A stretch of 64,000 bases of DNA, taken from Campanula takesimana (taxonomy: Eukaryota; Streptophyta; Magnoliopsida; Asterales; Campanulaceae). The number at the start of each line of letters is the position of its first letter. Positions within the stretch are counted from its first letter, which is position 1. Position numbers and translations under genes: made by a program. Location: positions 744,001 through 808,000 of the forward strand of contig JAOWBW010000486.1 of the NCBI GenBank assembly GCA_026119855.1, in the 5' to 3' direction. This document shows positions 21,924 to 34,790 of the stretch, piece by piece. Below the pieces are notes generated by a model, which did no database searches, was not told the DNA's origin, and was given only the letters and a program-made list of their open reading frames with translations.

Positions 21924-22098
21924 TGTAGATACCCCGGGGAAAACCCCACTCGGCTGGAGCGGTGAGTTATCCTAGGATGTCTAATTGATGTTTTAGAGTC
22001 GCCACCCACGTTTTTGAGGAACGTAAGAAAACCTAATGTTTATGAGCCTAAGTTTGATTTACGAAAACAGAGATTCTTTGGGATGAAGGGTTCGGGGG
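21924..22098 (-). repeat. Y-family LTR fragment, interrupted by X2
   Basis: TGTAGATACCCCGGGG through GAGTCGCCACC and CCTAATGTTTATGAG matches the first 175 bp of the inverted LTR at 18251. It enters the integrase frame after GATGA (possible TSD) and stops at GGGGG, where the X2 LTR starts. Its remainder should lie right of X2, outside the window. Confidence 0.8.
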
Positions 22099-22296
22099 TG
22101 TTAGTACCCGACCCTGAAAATGAGTTTATTAGGGTTTTCCCAAATTACGAGGACTTTATAGTAATTAAAAAACCTTACAAAGACTTGTCCCGGATTCCCA
22201 AAAATAGCTCAATGTTCTAGAAAACATTAAATATGGACATTTAGGGTTGCCTTGTATGAACAGTAAAACCCTAGCTTGAATTTCACGTCAGCGTGC

Positions 22297-22436
22297 AACG
22301 ATGGCCACGCGGCCACTTTCGTACCTAGTCATCTTGGCCACGCGGCCACTTTCGTACCTAGCCATCTTGGCCACGCGGCCAACCTCGCTCCTTCAGATCT
22401 CAGCCGTTGGATCTCCCCCTTTGTTTACGATATAAA
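22297..22436 (+). promoter_or_regulatory. X2 LTR promoter: GGCCACGCGGCC boxes plus TATA
   Basis: Three GGCCACGCGGCC units spaced 33 bp lie at 22299-22382, then TATAAA at 22431-22436. The 3' LTR has two boxes and TATATAAA at 51223-51230. Confidence 0.6.
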
Positions 22437-22936
22437 CCAATCTCATCCTATTAGTTTAGGAGGGGAATTTTAGAGCTTCCAAGTGACGATTTTGCTTCCA
22501 AATCAAGTCATTCAAGCCTCCAAGAACACTCTCAAGAATCCCAAGAAGATCCAAGGTTATTTCTTGTCAACAAAGGTAAGTTTTCTAACTTTTTCTTCAT
22601 GTTCTTGCCATATTATTAATTTAGATCCATAATATTCATATTCTTAATATGTTTATTCATGTGTTCTTCATAATATTCATGTTCCTAACATCTTTATTCA
22701 TATTTTCTTCATGACATTCATATGTTCATAATATGTTCTTCATATGTTCATCATGTTCTTAGATTAAAACCTTATTTATGCTATATTTAGGGTTGCGATG
22801 TTATTTCAAGCCGATGATGATCTAGGGTTCATCAACCCGAGGATGATCTAGGAACTACTTCTAAACCCTAATCTTTAGGTAATTCCCCCCTCATTATGCA
22901 TGATCCCGATTCTTCTGCCTATTCTAAATTCTTTTC

Positions 22937-22999
22937 GAACTACGCTGACCTGAGCTTCTCACATTGAGAGGAACGTAGGCAATCTTCGGATCCGGTCTC
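22937..22999 (+). other. Structured motif A, copy 5
   Basis: Helix 1 CTACG/CGTAG, helix 2 GACC/GGTC, helix 3 TCTC-ACATT-GAGA, helix 4 ATC-TTCG-GAT. It lies about 500 nt after the TATA box, so it should be in the transcript. Confidence 0.6.
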
Positions 23000-23218
23000 A
23001 ATCACTAACACACTACATACACCGCATCATGATAGAAAGACCGATCAATTCGGGCAATAGGAGTGATAACGTTCAATATTCTTCTCTTGTTGTAATTTGA
23101 CGCCCGAACCCATTAATATGATTTTCTCAATGTTTTGGCTATAATTAAAACGGCGTGGCGACTCTCATAATTTTAATGTTGCAATGAATATCCCAAATTC
23201 AAACACGCGTATTCACAG

Positions 23219-23236
23219 TGGCGACTCTGCTGGGGA
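23219..23236 (+). other. Primer-binding site of X2
   Basis: TGGCGACTCTGCTGGGGA, one base after the LTR end, the same type as in Y1 and Z. Confidence 0.8.
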
Positions 23237-23985
23237 CTGCTTTGAAACTTTTTCAAACTTAGTGGGTCTAACTTTCGTTCTTATCATGATGTTTGCCATG
23301 TTCTTACATGCACCTCACACCTTTCCATGTTTATACTTGCACCTCACACTTTGCCATGTTTGCACATGGACCTCACACTTTGCCATGTTTACACATGCAC
23401 CTCACACTTTGCCATATTTGCACATGCACCTTGTATTTTTGCCATGTTAATATGTGTACCTTGTATTTTTTTCAATACATGTATTTTTTGTACTTTCCCT
23501 ATAGTACTAAGGTCAAACGAGACTTTGCTATGCTCCCTTGTACATTCTTATCCTCTCCCTCTTCTCTCTCTCTTGCATTGCATTGCATCATTCAAGCATT
23601 CAAAAACTTCTCTCTTTCTCCCCAAAAAGAATTAGTTTCTTGCCACACACTACCACTAGTCCGTGTCAGTACTGCACAGGTCCCCATTACCCGGAATATT
23701 CGATGTGCAAGAATTTGTGCGCTACTGTCGCACTCTTTTCGAGTCACTCGTCTACTCCACTCACCGTGTACGTTCCACGAGCGGTGGGAACCTTTATCCT
23801 ACCCGTGTCAACCCACACATAGAGATTAAGACACTCCTTGGACCAACCATTTAGGATGTAAATAAATGCAAAACTTTTCGTTAAATAAAATGTGCATTGC
23901 ATCTAGGCGACCTCTAAGGTCCATCGCTCACCCCTTGAGCCATCTATCAAAATTCCTCATCTTGGCCTATCTAGGTTACCTACCC
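23237..23985 (+). other. X2 leader with a 31-32-bp hairpin repeat
   Basis: 23288-23460 holds five units of ATGCACCTCACACTTTGCC; CCATGT-TTGC-ACATGG can pair. Open frames here are repeats, not genes. After 23640 the text (CACTCACCGTGTACG) resembles the X1 start. The Tekay insertion follows at 23986. Confidence 0.6.
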
Positions 23986-24703
23986 TGTCGCGACCCCGAC
24001 CCCGCGGGCCCGGAGTACGCAAGCTGGACGTCGACTTTAAACAATAAACACTAAATTTATGAAGATAAAAATTTTCCTTTTATACCAAAAGATGATAACA
24101 CAAAGTTTTGAAATCCAACTTGAACAATAAAATATAAACTAGTGTAAGCTCCATAAGCTTACACCCAAAATAATAAATATACAAATTCTAGTGACGTCAA
24201 GTTTGGTACAACTATTCCCCAAAAAGGTTACACATTTATATAATGTAAACCCACCAATAACAACTTGCCCCAAAAGCTCAACCCTCGCGACGTCCTCCTC
24301 GTGATCAGCGAGTCTAATTCTTTCCTCCTAGGGGGGGTTAAGGAAAAACAAAGATAAAAGAAAGGGGGTGAGATAAATCTCAATAAGTCACTAATGCAAC
24401 TACATGACATGCTATGATGCAATAATCAATAATAAATCACATAGGACATAGTAATTATCATTTAACAGATAGCAGCGGAAATAAACAAGTAACAAAGGAT
24501 ATTAGCCAAGGTTTCCCAACTGATAGAACCAAATAAAAGTCGCTGCGCAGCTTCAATAATCAACAATCAACATCTTCAAAGTAGCATGAAAGCTTGAAGA
24601 GAAAACCCCCGGTACCAGAACCAATAATAATAAAGGGACAGTGACACACAGTCAAAGCCCAAAAACCAATAGCTAAAATGCTCACAAAGGGGCTAGCTCA
24701 TCT
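23986..24703 (-). repeat. Tekay 3' LTR, first part (split by Copia-1)
   Basis: It begins TGTCGCGACCCCGACC and runs to CATCT, the target duplicated by Copia-1. It continues at 33191. Confidence 0.92.
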
Positions 24704-26214
24704 TGTTGGGTTTCCAAGTGACATGCGCAGCGGAATATAGCAATTAAAATATTAAGAAACCCAAAGCCATGGATCCGTTCATATGATTAAATCAAATACA
24801 ACAAGATGAATGTAGGAATAACTAACCCTTGATGGCTATGAATTTTCTCTTGATCTTTGGTGGAGAAACCTTGAAGCTTTATCACGAACAAATCACGAAC
24901 TTTGCAAGATGATAAAATTCACCCTCTAGCGGTATCCACACTTCGAACGAATATCAAAGGAGCTTCTTTGATCTTGGTTGCTAGACCAATATTATGAAAC
25001 ACACTTTCACAATATAATAAAGAACTATATGGAATTTATTTGTGAATTATTTTGTTCCTCAATCAAGGATATCTTAGAACAAAAAAATATCTCTCTCAAA
25101 CTCTTTGAGACTCACAAAATCACTTGTACATATGGTCTGGCCGAATTGGGGTTTTTATACACAATTAAGACCTATTCCAAATAGGAATCTTGTGCCAAAA
25201 ACCTTCCTAAATCGAATTAGGAATTTTCCAATCGGGAGCACCAGGCGCCCGCCTGGTACCACCCAGGCGCCCGCCTGTATTGGGCAGAAATTCCAGTCTC
25301 TTTCCGGCTTGAGTAGGCGCCCGCCTGGTTCAATCCAAGCGCCCGCTTGGTTGACCAGGAGGCCCATATCTTTCCAGAAATTCCTTGGAAGTCCTCCGAC
25401 CTTAAATGCCAATATAGTCCTTTTATTTAAGATTCGTTCTATTGTGTGTGACCCTCTAGGATTATACTAAGTTGGCAATGGGCTCAAACATGATTCCATA
25501 AGATATGATTAGGTTCTAGCAAACCGTCATACCTACCCAAATAGTATAACTAGATACAAGTTCGCATTCCTTTAGAATATGTCATAACCCCTTTGTCCAC
25601 GATGTCATTGAACACAAGTCATGGTCAAACAGTCAACTTGTTTTGTTCAATGCTTTCTCGATTCCGAATATGTTGATAATTCAAATGCTATTGATCCAAT
25701 CAATTCATTTGAGTCCGGCCGAACATTTCATCAACATTATTCCTTCGAGGGGCCCAAGCTTGACATCTCTCCGTGGAGGGACAAATCCATTTAGCTTATT
25801 ATTCTTCCCAACGGGAATCCGATTATGCCAATCATACCCTTTATAACTACCGTGTTAAGGTAGCGTTTGAATATGTCAAACACAATGTTCATCGAGTGGA
25901 AGACTGTAATAACTTCATGTCTAAGGATTCAAATGACATAACTAATATGAGATATATGTACGACATAGACCATGACATAAATCTCATACAGCGGGTCATG
26001 TCCAGTACCTTGTTCCAAACAAGTACCCATAAATCTAACATGATCATCTCATGATCATTTAGCCTTTATACTAGTGCTTAACAAGTACTAGGGACGGAGA
26101 TTATTATAAGTAAACATGAACAACAATAATAATCAAAACATCTCTTAATTGATATGAAATAAATGATGACAATTACAACGTTTATTAAACGTGCCTAGGG
26201 CACCACTACCAACA
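24704..26214 (-). repeat. 3' LTR of Copia-1
   Basis: It starts TGTTGGGTTTCC and ends CCACTACCAACA. Small frames within it (93, 121 and 67 residues) recur in every copy of this LTR only because the LTRs are near-identical; none shows protein features. Confidence 0.95.
25152..25350 (-). promoter_or_regulatory. Copia LTR promoter: AGGCGCCCGCCTGG boxes plus TATA
   Basis: On the minus strand TATAAAAA is at 25159-25152, with four CAGGCGCCCGCCTG-type palindromic boxes at 25241-25350 upstream. The same layout occurs at 32128-32326, 55994-56193 and 63039-63238. Confidence 0.6.
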
Positions 26215-26228
26215 ATCTCCCACTTGCC
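26215..26228 (-). other. Polypurine tract of Copia-1
   Basis: GGCAAGTGGGAGAT on the minus strand, between the polyprotein stop and the 3' LTR. Confidence 0.75.
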
Positions 26229-29200
26229 CTAGGCCCAATCTCCCATGTATCTAATACCCATGGACCTAACATGACCATCATGTTTAGCTTGTGGAAGTCC
26301 CTTTGTTAGCGGGTCCGCAATATTGTCATCAGTAGGTACTCTGCATATATTTACGTCTCCCCTATCAACGATCTCTCGAATGATATGAAAACGCCTAAGT
26401 ATGTGTTTGGATTTTTGATGTGCTCTTGGTTCCTTTGCTTGAGCAATAGCACCATTATTGGCTTCCTTTGCAGCATCCGATACAGCAATATACTCAGCTT
26501 CTGTTGTAGAATCAGCGGTTGTACTTTGCTTGGAACTCTTCCAGCTTACAGCTCCACCATTTAATATAAACACAAAACCCGATTTCGATCGGCTATCATC
26601 TTTGTCGGTTTGGAAGCTTGCATCCGTGTAAGCATTTACAACGAGATCATCTTCCATTCCTCCATAGACCAAAAACGAGTCTTTAGTTCTTCTCAAGTAC
26701 TTTAGAATCGCTTTTACAGCTATCCAGTGATTTTCGCCAGGGTCGGATTGGTATCTACTTGTCATGCTCAAAGCATAAGATACATCCGGCCTAGTACAAA
26801 TCATGGCATACATGATGGACCCAATTGCCGAAGCATATGGAACATCATTCATTTTCTCACGCTCATCTTTTGTCTTAGGACATTGAGTCTTGCTTAGAGA
26901 AACTCCATGTAACACGGGCAAGGTTCCTCTCTTAGAATTTTCCATACGGAATCTTCTAATGACCTTGTCAATGTATGTACTTTGGCTTAAACCAAGTAGC
27001 CTCCTTGATCTATCTCTATAGATCTTAATGCCAAGAATATATGCGGCTTCACCCATATCTTTCATTGCGAAACACTTTCCTAACCAAGTCTTCACAGACT
27101 GAAGTGTAGGAATGTCGTTTCCAATGAGCAATATGTCATCCACATATAAAATAAGGAATATCACTATGCTCCCACTAATCTTCTTGTATACACAAGGCTC
27201 ATCTTCGTTCTTGATGAAACCAAACTCTTTGACCGATTCATCAAAACGGAGATTCCAACTCCTTGAAGCTTGCTTCAATCCATAGATGGATCTTTGCAAT
27301 TTGCATACCTTAGAATCTTGTTCAAAACCTTCTGGTTGTGTCATATACACATCCTCTTGGAGTTTTCCATTCAGGAAAGCGGTTTTGACGTCCATCTGCC
27401 ATATTTCATAGTCATGATATGCGGCAATGGCAAGCAAAATTCTTATAGACTTGATCATTGCTACGGGTGAAAAGGTCTCATCATAGTCAATACCATGAAC
27501 TTGCCTATAACCTTTCGCTACAAGCCTAGCTTTGTAAGTATGCACCTTCCCATCCATGTCAGTCTTCTTCTTGAAGACCCATTTGCATCCTATGGTTTTT
27601 ACACCTTCGGGTGCATCAATCAAATTCCAAACTTGATTGTCTTGCATGGATTGCAATTCGGATTCCATGGCTCCAAGCCACTTGTCCGAATCAGGAGAAG
27701 ACATCGCCTCTTGGTAGGTTGACGGTTCATCATTCTCAATGATTTCTACCTCATTACTATCCGTTACGAGAAATCCATATCTCTCGGGCTCGGATCGTAA
27801 CCTACTAGATCTGCGAGATGCTTGTGTATTTTGAACAGGTTCCACAACTCCTTGTGGTTCTTGTTCTTGTTCCACTATTGGTTCAATGTTATTTTCTGGG
27901 TCTCGAATTTCTTCAAGATTTATTTTACTCCCACTGATTTCTTTGGAGAGAAACTCTTTCTCTAGAAAGACACCAGTTCGGGCAACAAACACTTTGTTGT
28001 CCTCTCGGTTGTAAAAGTAATATCCTTTAGTTTCCTTAGGATATCCCACGAAAATACATTTATCATATTTGTGTGCTAGTTTGTCAGAGATAAGTCTCTT
28101 GACATAAACTTCGCAACCCCAAATCCTCATGAAAGATAAACTAGGTTTCTTTCCACTCCACATCTCATATGGAGTCTTTGGAACCGATTTAGTTGGAACT
28201 TGATTTAGTGTGAAAGCAGCGGTTTCTAGGGCGTAACCCCAAAAGGATATTGGAAGATCAACTTGACTCATCATTGATCGAACCATGTCTAACAAAGTCC
28301 GATTCCTCCTCTCGGACACACCATTCCATTGTGGTGTTCCAGGTGGAGTCAATTGTGAAACTATTCCACAATTCTTTAGATGATCATCAAATTCTTGACT
28401 TAAGTATTCTCCACCTCGATCTGATCGAAGTGCCTTAATGCTTTTGCCAAGTTGTTTTTCTACTTCATTTTGAAATATTCTAAATATCTCAAATGCTTCA
28501 CTTTTATGTTTCATTAGGTAAACATACCCAAATCTACTATAATCATCAGTGAAGGTTATGAAGTATTGAAATCCTCCCCTAGCATTGCTACTTAATGGTC
28601 CGCATACATCGGAATGTATCAACCCCAATAAGTCGCTTGCCCTTTCACCCAACTTGGTAAAAGGTGTCTTAGTCATTTTTCCAAGAAGACACGACTCACA
28701 AGTATCATATGACTCTAAGTCACATGAACCCAAAAGTCCGTCCCCATGGAGTTTTGAGATACGTTTCTCATTAATATGACCAAGACGGCAATGCCACAAA
28801 TAAGTATGATTTACATCATTAGGTTTAGATTTCTTATTTACATGATAGACGTTATTTTCATTCTTGACATCCAAGATATAAAGGCCATTAAATGAATTAG
28901 CAATACCATAAAGCACATCATTTAAATAAATAGAAAATTTCTTATTCTCAATAAGAAACTTAAAACCTTCATTATCCAAACAAGAAATTGAAATAATATT
29001 TCTGCTTAAATCCGGAACATAATAACAATTGTTCAAAACAAGAATTAATCCGGAAGGTAAAGTGACTTCATAAGTCCCTACGGCTAATGCAGCAACTCTT
29101 GCTCCATTTCCCACACGTAGATCTACTTCACCTTCTTTAAGCAGTCTCCTATTCTTTAGTCCCTGCACATTTAGACAAATGTGAGAACCACATCCGGTAT

Positions 29201-30110
29201 CCAATACCCAAGAATCAGTGGTAGAAAGGAGAATATCTATCATATAGATACCTGAAGTCGACGCAGCCTTGCTGCTCTTCTTCTTATTTTGCTCTTCCAA
29301 GAAAGCCTTGCAATTACGTTTCCAATGACCAATTTCTTGACAATGGAAACAGATTGCATCCTTTTGTGAATCAGGTTTTGCCTCAGAAGCCTTGGCAACC
29401 TTTGCCTTGCTTATCTTGGGTTTGACAACTTTTGCCTTACCCTTTCCTTTGGCACTAGCCTTCTTCCCATCATGAACCAAGAGCATGGGAGAACCTTTCT
29501 CCACAATTTTCATCTCTGCAGTTTTGAGCATCCCATGCAACTCAGAGAGATTCTTATCCATTCCATGCATGTTATAATTCATCACAAACTGATTATAACT
29601 TTTAGGCAATGAATTAAGAATGAGATCCGTGGCTAGCTCCAATGGGATTGGATAGCCAAGTTTCTCAAGGTGCTCTACATAACCTTTCATTTTAAGAAAG
29701 TGAGGACTCACTTGTTGCCCTTCATTCATTTTACTAGTAGTGAATGCAACAATGGTCTTGTACCTCTCTTGCCTAGCTTGCTCTTGAAACATGGTTCTCA
29801 ACTCCACGCCTATCTCATAGGCTTCCAAATGTTCCAAACTTTGTTGGAGTTTTGAACACATAGCAGCAAACATGAGACAACTTACATCTCTAGAATCATT
29901 ACGATGTTTCTTGTAATTGTCTCTTTCTACCCTAGGGGCAGTAGGCGGTGGTTCAGCAGGGAGAGGCCCATCGAGAATGTACAACTTATCTTCTTGCCTA
30001 AGAACAATTCTTATGCTTCGGATCCAATCCATAAAGTTTGTACCATTCTCTTCGAGCTTATCCTTCTCAAGGATCGATCGCAACGACATTGATTGAGTGT
30101 TATTAGTCAT
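26229..30110 (-). pseudogene. Copia-1 gag-pol polyprotein with RNase H deletion (1293 aa)
   Basis: One open frame, nearly identical to Copia-2. In order: gag (1 to about 250), CCHC knuckle CFHCQEIGHWKRNC (254-267), protease DTG (304-306), integrase with HCRLGH/CESC zinc site and DDE residues including SDVCGPL, TDDYSRFG and SERRNR, RT with QMDVKTAFLNG and YVDD (989-992), and RNase H with YTDASF and TTEAEY. It lacks 25 residues (75 bp, near 26459) relative to Copia-2, in the RNase H domain. The missing block ends in LYCD, whose Asp is a catalytic residue. The frame is kept but RNase H should be inactive. I label it a pseudogene for that reason alone; the rest appears sound. Confidence 0.9.
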
Positions 30111-31666
30111 TATCTACAAATATGCAAAATTTCCAAAATTTAATAAGTACCGATTTTCATTAAAGAGATAAATAATGTATTTTTCAAACAAAATACTCCC
30201 ACTAAATTATATAACCTTCATATACATCCAATGTATAATATAATTTAAATGGGTTAAGATCCAACTTTAATTTAATTTCAAGTCCGCTAAGGCGGATTAC
30301 ACAAAATCAAATTAATTAGGTAGACAACTCTTGTCAATCATATCTCATATGACTCTTAATTCCTTTTATGAGATTCTTTTAGAAATCCAAATTTCAAAAG
30401 CATGTTAAACCTCATCTTTGCCTAGGCCCAAAACTGTTTTGACGCCCAATTAAGTCTAACCATTTTAAACGCATAGTTAATGTGTCCCGCTAGGGCGTGC
30501 CCACATTATCTATCTTGCTCAAACATAAATAAATTTAATGCACCTCGCTAGGGCGAATCTACATTAAAATCACTCATGTACTAACAAGTGTTTTAATCAT
30601 GGCATGGCAATAAAAGACTTAAAACTTTCTTTGAAGGTTCATTACATATAGCATATAACACATTTATGAGCACATAATATAAACATGTTATACATCAAGT
30701 TTAGCCACTAAATTAATCCCATTAATTTAAGCATAATATTTATGTGTCATTAGTTTCTCTATAATTATGAGGATGAGACTATTTCAACTTTGGTTATTAT
30801 CTCCAAATCAAGACAACAAGAAGTGCGGTCGAACTAAGCCATTAGGCAACCACAATCCCGCACTAATTCAAGAAACCAAGAAAGTAGTCCATGTGGCCAA
30901 AACTAAGCAATAGATGGTCTCGATGAACGTAGGCCAATTGCATTCACAATTCCACATGGATCTCCAATCATTGAATCAAGAACTTTGTTTCTCAATTTTA
31001 GCAATTATGAACTCTTCATAATTCTAACTTCGTTTTGTCTTTGAAACTTTGATTGCGATCAATTTTGGGAAACACAATCTCGATGAACACAGATTAGCCA
31101 TCCAAAACTTGAACCAATCTAGGAATCACAAGACTAAAACAAATAGGAAAATCAAACCCCAAAATCCACACACAAACCAACTACCCAACACCCATTCCAG
31201 ATCAGCAAGTCTGAAGTGGTCTTGTTACTGGTTTTGTCGGATTTATCGAAAAATTCCAGAATCAGATTTTGAACAAAATCAGAACATTCTGGCCTAGCGA
31301 GCGCGCGCCTGGTCCAGCACGGGCGGGCGCCTGAAGCGAGCGCGCGCCTGGTCCAGCGCGAGCGGGCGCCTGAATGGTCAGAATGGTATGGAATTTTCAA
31401 GTTCGAAAATTTTGTCTCAAAATTATTTTTCCCCGATTATTAAAACTTTGATCCAATCAAAAATCAATAATCGAAATAATTCAGAATCCACCATAATTTT
31501 TTTATTGCGATTGAATCGTGCGATTAAAGTTGGAAAAACAATAAACCACATAAAATCACAAAACACATAAACATCATATAATCCAATATTCATATCATGT
31601 TTGGCACATAAACAATTTATATACACACAACATGATCCAAGTATTGAATTAATCAACATGAACGGG
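30111..31666 (-). other. Copia-1 leader
   Basis: No gene. Three small hairpins lie upstream of the gag start: CCGC-TAAG-GCGG (30284-30295), CGC-TAGG-GCG (30488-30497) and TCGC-TAGG-GCGA (30545-30556). 31297-31375 holds G+C-rich CGCGCGCCTGGTCCAGC repeats close to the PBS. Confidence 0.6.
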
Positions 31667-31678
31667 GCTCTGATACCA
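31667..31678 (-). other. Primer-binding site of Copia-1
   Basis: TGGTATCAGAGC on the minus strand, complementary to the 3' end of initiator tRNA-Met, one base after the 5' LTR. Confidence 0.92.
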
Positions 31679-31679
31679 C

Positions 31680-33190
31680 TGTTGGGTTTCCAAGTGACAT
31701 GCGCAGCGGAATATAGCAATTAAAATATTAAGAAACCCAAAGCCATGGATCCGTTCATATGATTAAATCAAATACAACAAGATGAATGTAGGAATAACTA
31801 ACCCTTGATGGCTATGAATTTTCTCTTGATCTTTGGTGGAGAAACCTTGAAGCTTTATCACGAACAAATCACGAACTTTGCAAGATGATAAAATTCACCC
31901 TCTAGCGGTATCCACACTTCGAACGAATATCAAAGGAGCTTCTTTGATCTTGGTTGCTAGACCAATATTATGAAACACACTTTCACAATATAATAAAGAA
32001 CTATATGGAATTTATTTGTGAATTATTTTGTTCCTCAATCAAGGATATCTTAGAACAAAAAAATATCTCTCTCAAACTCTTTGAGACTCACAAAATCACT
32101 TGTACATATGGTCTGGCCGAATTGGGGTTTTTATACACAATTAAGACCTATTCCAAATAGGAATCTTGTGCCAAAAACCTTCCTAAATCGAATTAGGAAT
32201 TTTCCAATCGGGAGCACCAGGCGCCCGCCTGGTACCACCCAGGCGCCCGCCTGTATTGGGCAGAAATTCCAGTCTCTTTCCGGCTTGAGTAGGCGCCCGC
32301 CTGGTTCAATCCAAGCGCCCGCTTGGTTGACCAGGAGGCCCATATCTTTCCAGAAATTCCTTGGAAGTCCTCCGACCTTAAATGCCAATATAGTCCTTTT
32401 ATTTAAGATTCGTTCTATTGTGTGTGACCCTCTAGGATTATACTAAGTTGGCAATGGGCTCAAACATGATTCCATAAGATATGATTAGGTTCTAGCAAAC
32501 CGTCATACCTACCCAAATAGTATAACTAGATACAAGTTCGCATTCCTTTAGAATATGTCATAACCCCTTTGTCCACGATGTCATTGAACACAAGTCATGG
32601 TCAAACAGTCAACTTGTTTTGTTCAATGCTTTCTCGATTCCGAATATGTTGATAATTCAAATGCTATTGATCCAATCAATTCATTTGAGTCCGGCCGAAC
32701 ATTTCATCAACATTATTCCTTCGAGGGGCCCAAGCTTGACATCTCTCCGTGGAGGGACAAATCCATTTAGCTTATTATTCTTCCCAACGGGAATCCGATT
32801 ATGCCAATCATACCCTTTATAACTACCGTGTTAAGGTAGCGTTTGAATATGTCAAACACAATGTTCATCGAGTGGAAGACTGTAATAACTTCATGTCTAA
32901 GGATTCAAATGACATAACTAATATGAGATATATGTACGACATAGACCATGACATAAATCTCATACAGCGGGTCATGTCCAGTACCTTGTTCCAAACAAGT
33001 ACCCATAAATCTAACATGATCATCTCATGATCATTTAGCCTTTATACTAGTGCTTAACAAGTACTAGGGACGGAGATTATTATAAGTAAACATGAACAAC
33101 AATAATAATCAAAACATCTCTTTATTGATATGAAATAAATGATGACAATTACAACGTTTATTAAACGTGCCTAGGGCACCACTACCAACA
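31680..33190 (-). repeat. 5' LTR of Copia-1
   Basis: 1511 bp, the same length as the 3' LTR and almost identical. It ends CCAACA next to the TSD CATCT. Confidence 0.95.
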
Positions 33191-34756
33191 CATCTCACAT
33201 CCAAGGCCAATCTGGAGGAGGGAAATAATGGGGCAAAACAATGGTCAACATCATAATGGACTTGGCTTGTGCCATCATAATGTTTCGCATCGCCCGAAAC
33301 ACACACAATTACCAGCTGGACTTTCAAGTAAAGGCTAAGTAATAAAATACTAGCACGATAAACAACTAATGATTCCAAAGTAGGGAACCATACCAAGTGA
33401 TCACCAATAAGATGAAATGAACCAACAACAACAAGTAAAGTGTTCCAATAAACTCAACCATGATAACACAATTCCCATATCACATTCAATCTCAAAGGAT
33501 CCAGTTAACTCAAGAACACAACCAAAACTACTCACTCATCTCAAAGATCTCAAGGAGAGCTTTAAAACGATAATTTATACAACTAAAACGGAGTCCGGAT
33601 GAGCAAGATATGGCCCTCGAAAGATTGGACAAAAAGTGGAAATAAATTTCACAATAGGGGAGAGGGTGCGCGCGCCTCCTATGGGAGGGTGCGCGCGCCT
33701 CCTGAAGTCAGAAGGAAATTGCGCCAAAAGGTAAGTAAGGGTGCGCGTGCTTCAAATAAAAGGGTGCGCGCGCTTCAAGACAACAGAAGGTGAGATTTTT
33801 GGAACAGAAAGGGGTGCGCACGCCTCCCTCGAAAGGGTGCGCGCGCCTCCTTTGATCAGAAGCTTAGGTTGCAAAAGGGCATAAGGGTGCGCACACCTCC
33901 CTTGAAAGGGTGCGCGCGTCCCCTTGCCCGAAGGGACAAATTCCAGCCAAGCTCCTGGGTTCTTCAAAAATGTTCTTGCCCAAATCACAAAATCCTCACC
34001 ATCTCACAAATACTTGAAATCAAGACTTACAATAAACACAACTATGGACCAAAACAACTTATAGACTTGAAATGGGGCTAAATAACAACATCTAGAAATC
34101 CAAAACAAGGTTCAAATCCCAACCTTCATAATATCGCAAAAATCAACCAAAATCCAAATGAGTTCCAAACTCAACCAAAACACCATATATATCAACAAAG
34201 CATCACACCAACATGTTATGAACAATTCTAGCATAAATGGGGGAAGAGTAACTTACCCGGATTTTCTCAAAGTTGACGGAATTCAAATATTCTTAGCTTC
34301 CTACGATCCTATCGACGATCTAAACACATTTCATAAAATGAGCAATAAGAAAAGATGAGGGGAAGAGGATGAAAATGAAGAGAGAAGGGAGAGAGAGAAA
34401 TCTTACCTTTTTGAGCTATGGAAGAGAGAGAGAGAGAGTTTTCTGGGAATGGGAATAGGGTGAGGGAGAGGTGAGGGAGAAGAGAGGGAGTAGGGAGATG
34501 ATTATTTTAAAAACTTACACTTAGGCCCCCTCCCCACTAACTACACAAACTCAATACTTCCTACTAACAACTAAGATCAACTAATACTACACTAGCACAA
34601 ATGACCCAAATAAAATGCTAGACATAATTTATTATAACACATAAAATGCACACATAAATTATTAATTAAATAATAATTTAAACAATTAAATAAGAAATAA
34701 ATAAATAATTAAATATTTATTATTAGAAAATAGAGGCGGGTTTTCGTGTCGTGACA
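33191..34756 (-). repeat. Tekay 3' LTR, second part
   Basis: It resumes with CATCTCACATCCAAGG as in the intact LTR at 40099 and ends GTCGTGACA. It holds the GGTGCGCGCGCCTCC boxes (33663-33925) and a GA-rich stretch (34370-34500). Confidence 0.92.
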
Positions 34757-34772
34757 TTCACTCCCCCTTAAA
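34757..34772 (-). other. Polypurine tract of Tekay element
   Basis: TTTAAGGGGGAGTGAA on the minus strand directly before the 3' LTR. Confidence 0.85.
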
Positions 34773-34790
34773 GAAAATTCGACCTGAATT

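Larger units (their letters stand above)
22099..23217 (+). repeat. 5' LTR of X2 (1119 bp)
   Basis: It starts TGTTAGTACCCGACC and ends CGTATTCACA. It differs from the 3' LTR mainly by one extra 33-bp GGCCACGCGGCC unit and a short deletion near 22801 (GATGTTATTTCAAGCC). Confidence 0.92.
24704..33190 (-). mobile_element. Copia-1: full-length Ty1/copia element (8487 bp)
   Basis: LTRs of 1511 bp (24704-26214 and 31680-33190), TSD CATCT on both sides (24699-24703, 33191-33195), tRNA-Met type PBS and a purine tract. I noticed one LTR difference (TTAATT against TTTATT near 26145/33121), so the insertion looks very young. It sits inside the Tekay 3' LTR. Confidence 0.97.

Noticed and set aside
23293..23829. 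Plus-strand frame of 178 codons in the X2 leader
   Set aside because: Its first part is the CACCTCACACTTTGCCATG repeat and its remainder shows no homology or conserved counterpart in X1.
25155..25412. Small recurring frames in Copia LTRs (67, 85, 93 and 121 residues)
   Set aside because: They recur only because the LTRs are near-identical. None has domain features, and they overlap promoter and leader regions.
27270..30092. Plus-strand frames inside the Copia-1 polyprotein
   Set aside because: They are antisense shadows of the polyprotein; the same frames recur in Copia-2.
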